Positions 60,834-64,000 of a DNA stretch of 64,000 nucleotides are shown one piece after another (position 1 is the stretch's first letter; every line of letters starts with the position of its first letter). Both the position numbers and the translations under genes were made by a program. The notes under the pieces were generated by a model. That model had not been told where the DNA came from. It saw nothing but the letters and a program-made list of their open reading frames with translations, and did no database searches. The DNA is from Argopecten irradians (taxonomy: Eukaryota; Mollusca; Bivalvia; Pectinida; Pectinidae), in assembly GCF_041381155.1 (NCBI RefSeq), contig NC_091143.1:36198679-36262678 (forward strand). Direction: 5' to 3'.

Positions 60834-61020
60834 ACTGTAAACCAAATCTTTCACTTTCGCGAATTTCCTGACCCATATAAATTCGCAAAAGTTTATCACC
60901 GCGAACAAACACCTATACCATTGATACTGATAGGGAGTTCCAGTCATTTTTTTTTTAAATCCGCGAATGTTAATCTTGTTTTGAAATGGAAATCATCAAG
61001 TTAAGATGCCGCGACACAGA
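60834..61020. repeat. diverged TTCGCG-type dispersed repeat
   Basis: TACTGTAAACCAAATC, TTTCGCGAATTTCC and TTTATCACCGCGAAC share words with 42600-42960 and with the tandem repeat at 33469-33611. Confidence 0.45.
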
Positions 61021-61097
61021 AAGTTGGTTTGCAGTATTTTATTCTACTGATTAAACAATCAGATGTAAACAGCTAAGCTCGAACGAGTTATCTACCT

Positions 61098-62005
61098 TTA
61101 AAGGTAGGTTTCGCCCAATGAAATATAAAGACCACGAAATTGAAATTTATTCTGTACACAGATATAATCTGCAGTTCATTTTCAATGCATACAACGAAGA
61201 ATATGGGTGGTCAATTGCCTAGCTTGACTAGGAAAATACTCCGCAAAAAATAGAGCGAAGTCAGACTTAACATAGAGCATGACGTATTTTTTTAAAAAAA
61301 CGAGGCCGCATCAACAAACGTAAGCGTGCAACAAAAAAGTTATATAGCAGTGGCAGTTTGCCACGGCATGTTTAGTTTAAAAAACAACAAAAAATCGAAG
61401 TGCGATGGACTGTTTATACATATCATGTTATCTAAAACACTTCATGTTACTTACATACGCTCGCTAGCTTAGTACACTAAACATGTATGTAGTTAGTCTT
61501 CGGCTGTATGTTCGCTAGCTGGCATATGTGTTGAAATTAACTCACCACGTGCAACAAGAATACCAACAGATTCGGGCAAGTTCCGCTTGAGATGTTGCTC
61601 CTGTTTCTTCTATTGCTACGAGTCATCTCTGAATTTCATTCCCTAGACATATTATAGAGTGCTACCAGATTCCATTCTAATTTCCTCCTCTTTGTTGCCG
61701 ATTCAGATAATTATTTTTATCTCATTTTCGTTCAGCCATTTTGTTTACTTTTAGTGCGTTACAATGCGCATGCGTAAAACTTCGACAGCAGAATCCATTG
61801 CAGCTTCACTTGCATATTATACTGTCTGACTGACATCGAAATAAATCAAGGATTTCCTTCAATCTTGTAATCAAGACACATTTGTTCAATCTCATACACA
61901 TAAAGAAATCAAATTGAGGTATTTTTAACATATTTTTTTCATCGTTTTTTCCGTTTATCGGATTTTACAAAAAATATTTATTTGGTTAAGCGAAACCTAC
62001 CTTAA
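61098..62005 (-). mobile_element. MITE family B, copy 2 (inverted)
   Basis: TTAA at 61098-61101 and 62002-62005, with termini AGGTAGGTTTCGCC and GCGAAACCTACC. Its interior is the reverse complement of the copy at 38517-39291, including TGGTCAATTGCCTAGCTTGA and the GCGCATGCG word before an ATGGCTGAACG start. The short ORF is broken by an early stop here. It is about 130 bp longer than copy 1. Confidence 0.85.
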
Positions 62006-62348
62006 AGCTAATGATTCTAATGGCAATTATGGACATAGGTGAAATATAACAAAATTGTTCTAGTCATCTATTAACAATCTTTGTTCCATCACCTGTTCAT
62101 ATTGGTCAGTCACGTGATAACACTATTCGGAAATATGATAAATATTTTTTTAAGTTATAAAAAACCGTTTTATAGAAGTAACATGTGAATCCCAGATCAT
62201 GGTGTTTCCATCATTTTCACGTCACGATTCCGAGTGTGCGACAATTCTATGTATGGACAGGTGACTGTAATAAATTCATGACCACACTAGCTCTTCCTCC
62301 AATCAGGATTCGACATTGTATCAGTTGTTATCAATTATATTATAATAT
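62006..62348. other. 3' flank of minus-strand mucin-like gene
   Basis: Noncoding, presumably 3' UTR. No canonical minus-strand AATAAA was found immediately after the stop. Confidence 0.4.
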
Positions 62349-64000
62349 TCAAATTCTATTTTTCAAATATGATTTTAATATTTCCGATTCTCGTCTTTTC
62401 TTGTACATAGCATACACAATGACACAGGTGATGGCCAATACGAATAGACATCCAGACACTGTACTAGCGATTAGAATTATCTCGTTATCTGAAAGACTAG
62501 CATGGTCTCCCGAGTTGGCTGAATTAGAACCAGGTGTTTCTGTGGTAGATCTGGTAGGCTTTAAACTGGTAGATGTTACAGCGCCTGTTGTTTTAATCGG
62601 TGTTGTGGTAGGTTTTGTTGCGATAGGTGTTGCTGTGGTTGCAGCAGGTGTTGTAGAAGTTGATGTGGTAGTAGTTGCGGTAGGTGTTGTAGCTGTTGTG
62701 GTTGGCTTTGTTATGATTGCAGCAATTGTTGATGTTGATGTGGTAGCAGATGTTGTAGTTGATGTGGATGTTTTGCTTGTGGTAGGAGTTGTAGTTGTGA
62801 TAGGTGCGGTGATTTTAATTGGTGTTATAGTAAGTGTTTTAATAGTTATGGAAGGTGTTGTTGTAGTTGTAGGTGTGGTTGGTGGATGTAGGTGTTGTTG
62901 TGGTGTTGTTGTGGTAGATGTAGGTGTTGTTGTGGTTGATGTAGGTGTTGTTGTGGTTGATGTAGGTGTTGTTGTGGTTGATGTAGGTGTTGTTGTGGTT
63001 GATGTAGGTGTTGTTGTGGTTGATGTAGGTGTTGTTGTGGTTGATGTAGGTGTTGTTGTGGTTGATGTAGGTGTTGTTGTGGTTGATGTAGGTGTTGTTG
63101 TGGTTGATGTAGGTGTTGTTGTGGTAGATGTAGGTGTTGTTGTGGTTGATGTAGGTGTTGTTGTGGTTGATGTAGGTGTTGTTGTGGTTGATGTAGGTGT
63201 TGTTGTGGTTGATGTAGGTGTTGTTGTGGTTGATGTAGGTGTTGTTGTGGTTGATGTAGGTGTTGTTGTGGTTGATGTAGGTGTTGTTGTGGTTGATGAA
63301 GGTGTTGTTGTGGTTGATGTAGGTGTTGTTGTGGTTGATGTAGGTGTTGTTGTGGTTGATGTAGGTGTTGTTGTGGTTGATGTAGGTGTTGTTGTGGTTG
63401 ATGTAGGTGTTGTTGTAGTTGATGTGTGTTGGTTGTGTTGGTTGATGTAGGTGTGTGTGTGATGTAGGTGTTGTTGGATGTAGTGTGTTGTGTTGATGTA
63501 GGTGTGTTGTTGATGTAGGTGATGTGGTTTTTGGTGATGTAGGTGTTGTTGTGTTGATGTAGGTGTTGTTGTTGATGTAGGTGTTGTTTGGTGATGTAGT
63601 GTTGTTTGTGTGATGTAGTTGATGTGTGTGTGTGTGTGATGTGTGTTTGGTTGATGTAGGTGTTGTTGTGTTGATGTAGGTGTTTTTGTTGATGTAGGTG
63701 TTGTTGTGGTAGATGTAGGTGTTGTTTTGGTTGATGTAAGTGTTGTTGTAGTTGATGTAGGTGTTGTTGTGGTAGATGTAGGTGTTGTTTTTGGTTGATG
63801 TAGTGTTGTTGTGGTTGATGAGGTGTTGTGGTGGTAGATGTAGTGTGTTGTTGTTGGTTGATGTAGGTGTTGTTGTGGTTGATGTAGGTGTTGTTGTGGT
63901 TGATGTAGGTGTTGTTGTGGTTGATGTAGGTGTTGTTGTGGTTGATGTAGGTGTTGTTGTGGTTGATGTAGGTGTTGTTGTGGTTGATGTAGGTGTTGTT
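62349..64000 (-). CDS. transmembrane mucin-like protein, C-terminal part (5' partial)
   Basis: The minus-strand frame ending at TGA 62349-62351 is open through at least 63420. Going towards the C-terminus it reads: tandem heptads TTPTSTT (21 bp DNA unit); a non-repeat Thr/Pro/Ser/Ala-rich stalk (for example SATTSTSTIAAIITKPTTT); GSNSANSGDHASLSDNE; one hydrophobic segment (IILIASTVSGCLFVLAITC, then VIVYAMY); a stop-transfer KKRR; and a short tail SEILKSYLKNRI. This is the plan of a type I membrane mucin with a dense O-glycosylation target domain outside the cell. The N-terminus and signal peptide lie beyond the window. Between about 63427 and 63860 the array is full of indels that shift the frame, so the clean repeats at 63860-64000 are not in the same frame as the C-terminus. 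This is either assembly error or decay. Confidence 0.8.
   Translation of the reverse strand, partial: QHLHQPQQHLHQPQQHLHQPQQHLHQPQQHLHQPQQHLHQPQQHLHQPTTTHYIYHHNTSSTTTTLHQPKTTPTSTTTTPTSTTTTLTSTKTTPTSTTTTPTSTKTPTSTQQHLHQPNTHHTHTHINYITQTTLHHQTTPTSTTTPTSTQQHLHHQKPHHLHQQHTYINTTHYIQQHLHHTHTYINQHNQHTSTTTTPTSTTTTPTSTTTTPTSTTTTPTSTTTTPTSTTTTPSSTTTTPTSTTTTPTSTTTTPTSTTTTPTSTTTTPTSTTTTPTSTTTTPTSTTTTPTSTTTTPTSTTTTPTSTTTTPTSTTTTPTSTTTTPTSTTTTPTSTTTTPTSTTTTPTSTTTTPTSTTTTPTSTTTTPQQHLHPPTTPTTTTTPSITIKTLTITPIKITAPITTTTPTTSKTSTSTTTSATTSTSTIAAIITKPTTTATTPTATTTTSTSTTPAATTATPIATKPTTTPIKTTGAVTSTSLKPTRSTTETPGSNSANSGDHASLSDNEIILIASTVSGCLFVLAITCVIVYAMYKKRRESEILKSYLKNRI
62911..64000 (-). repeat. 21 bp coding minisatellite of the mucin domain
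   Basis: About 24 nearly perfect units (GGTGTTGTTGTGGTTGATGTA on plus, given in part) lie at 62911-63420, then an indel-rich block to about 63860, then about seven clean units to the edge. Confidence 0.95.

Noticed and set aside
62185..63450. Plus-strand 421-codon ORF with VGVVVVD repeats
   Set aside because: It is the antisense shadow of the Thr/Ser/Pro mucin repeat. The minus strand has a coherent stalk, membrane helix and tail.

Overview
The window looks like nuclear DNA of a marine mollusc, most likely a bivalve. It is AT-rich, intron-dominated and packed with eukaryotic transposon relics (Penelope-like, CR1-like and L1-like ORF1 fragments, tRNA-derived SINEs, several MITE families). It also holds a small six-cysteine secreted protein gene of a kind I associate with bivalve protease-inhibitor-like peptides. 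No bacterial, organellar or CRISPR features were seen. The taxonomic call is inference.

Layout. 1-4.2 kb is a graveyard of retroelement pieces: the GIY-YIG end of a Penelope-like element, a minus-strand RT scrap, a zinc-knuckle/coiled-coil ORF1 and an L1-type ORF1 RNA-binding domain, mixed with copies of a TTAA-flanked MITE. About 6.3-10.4 kb is one nearly full-length but dead CR1-group LINE carrying a 2A-like motif ahead of its endonuclease. Directly against its 3' end, 10.4-13.1 kb is a 2.7 kb element with about 760 bp inverted arms.

From roughly 14 to 42 kb the plus strand holds one long gene. A 478-residue uncharacterised coding exon (40748-42184) begins in phase 0. Upstream lie three separate candidate first coding exons (29087, 31378, 35661). 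Each starts at an ATG behind an in-frame stop and ends in phase 0 at a splice donor. The intron next to the main exon contains a tandem array of about 20 tRNA-like SINE heads, split by a TTAA-targeting MITE.

42-51 kb is noncoding with SINEs and MITEs. 52.2-56.2 kb on the minus strand is a small secreted Cys-rich protein gene: one TATA-driven signal-peptide exon and two possible terminal exons of the same splice phase, separated by a 34 bp minisatellite. 58-62 kb holds three TTAA-type MITEs. 62.3 kb to the window end is the 3' end of a minus-strand transmembrane mucin-like gene with a 21 bp (7-residue) Thr/Ser/Pro repeat.

All gene models come from splice-site and reading-frame inspection only. 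Transcript data would be needed to confirm them.
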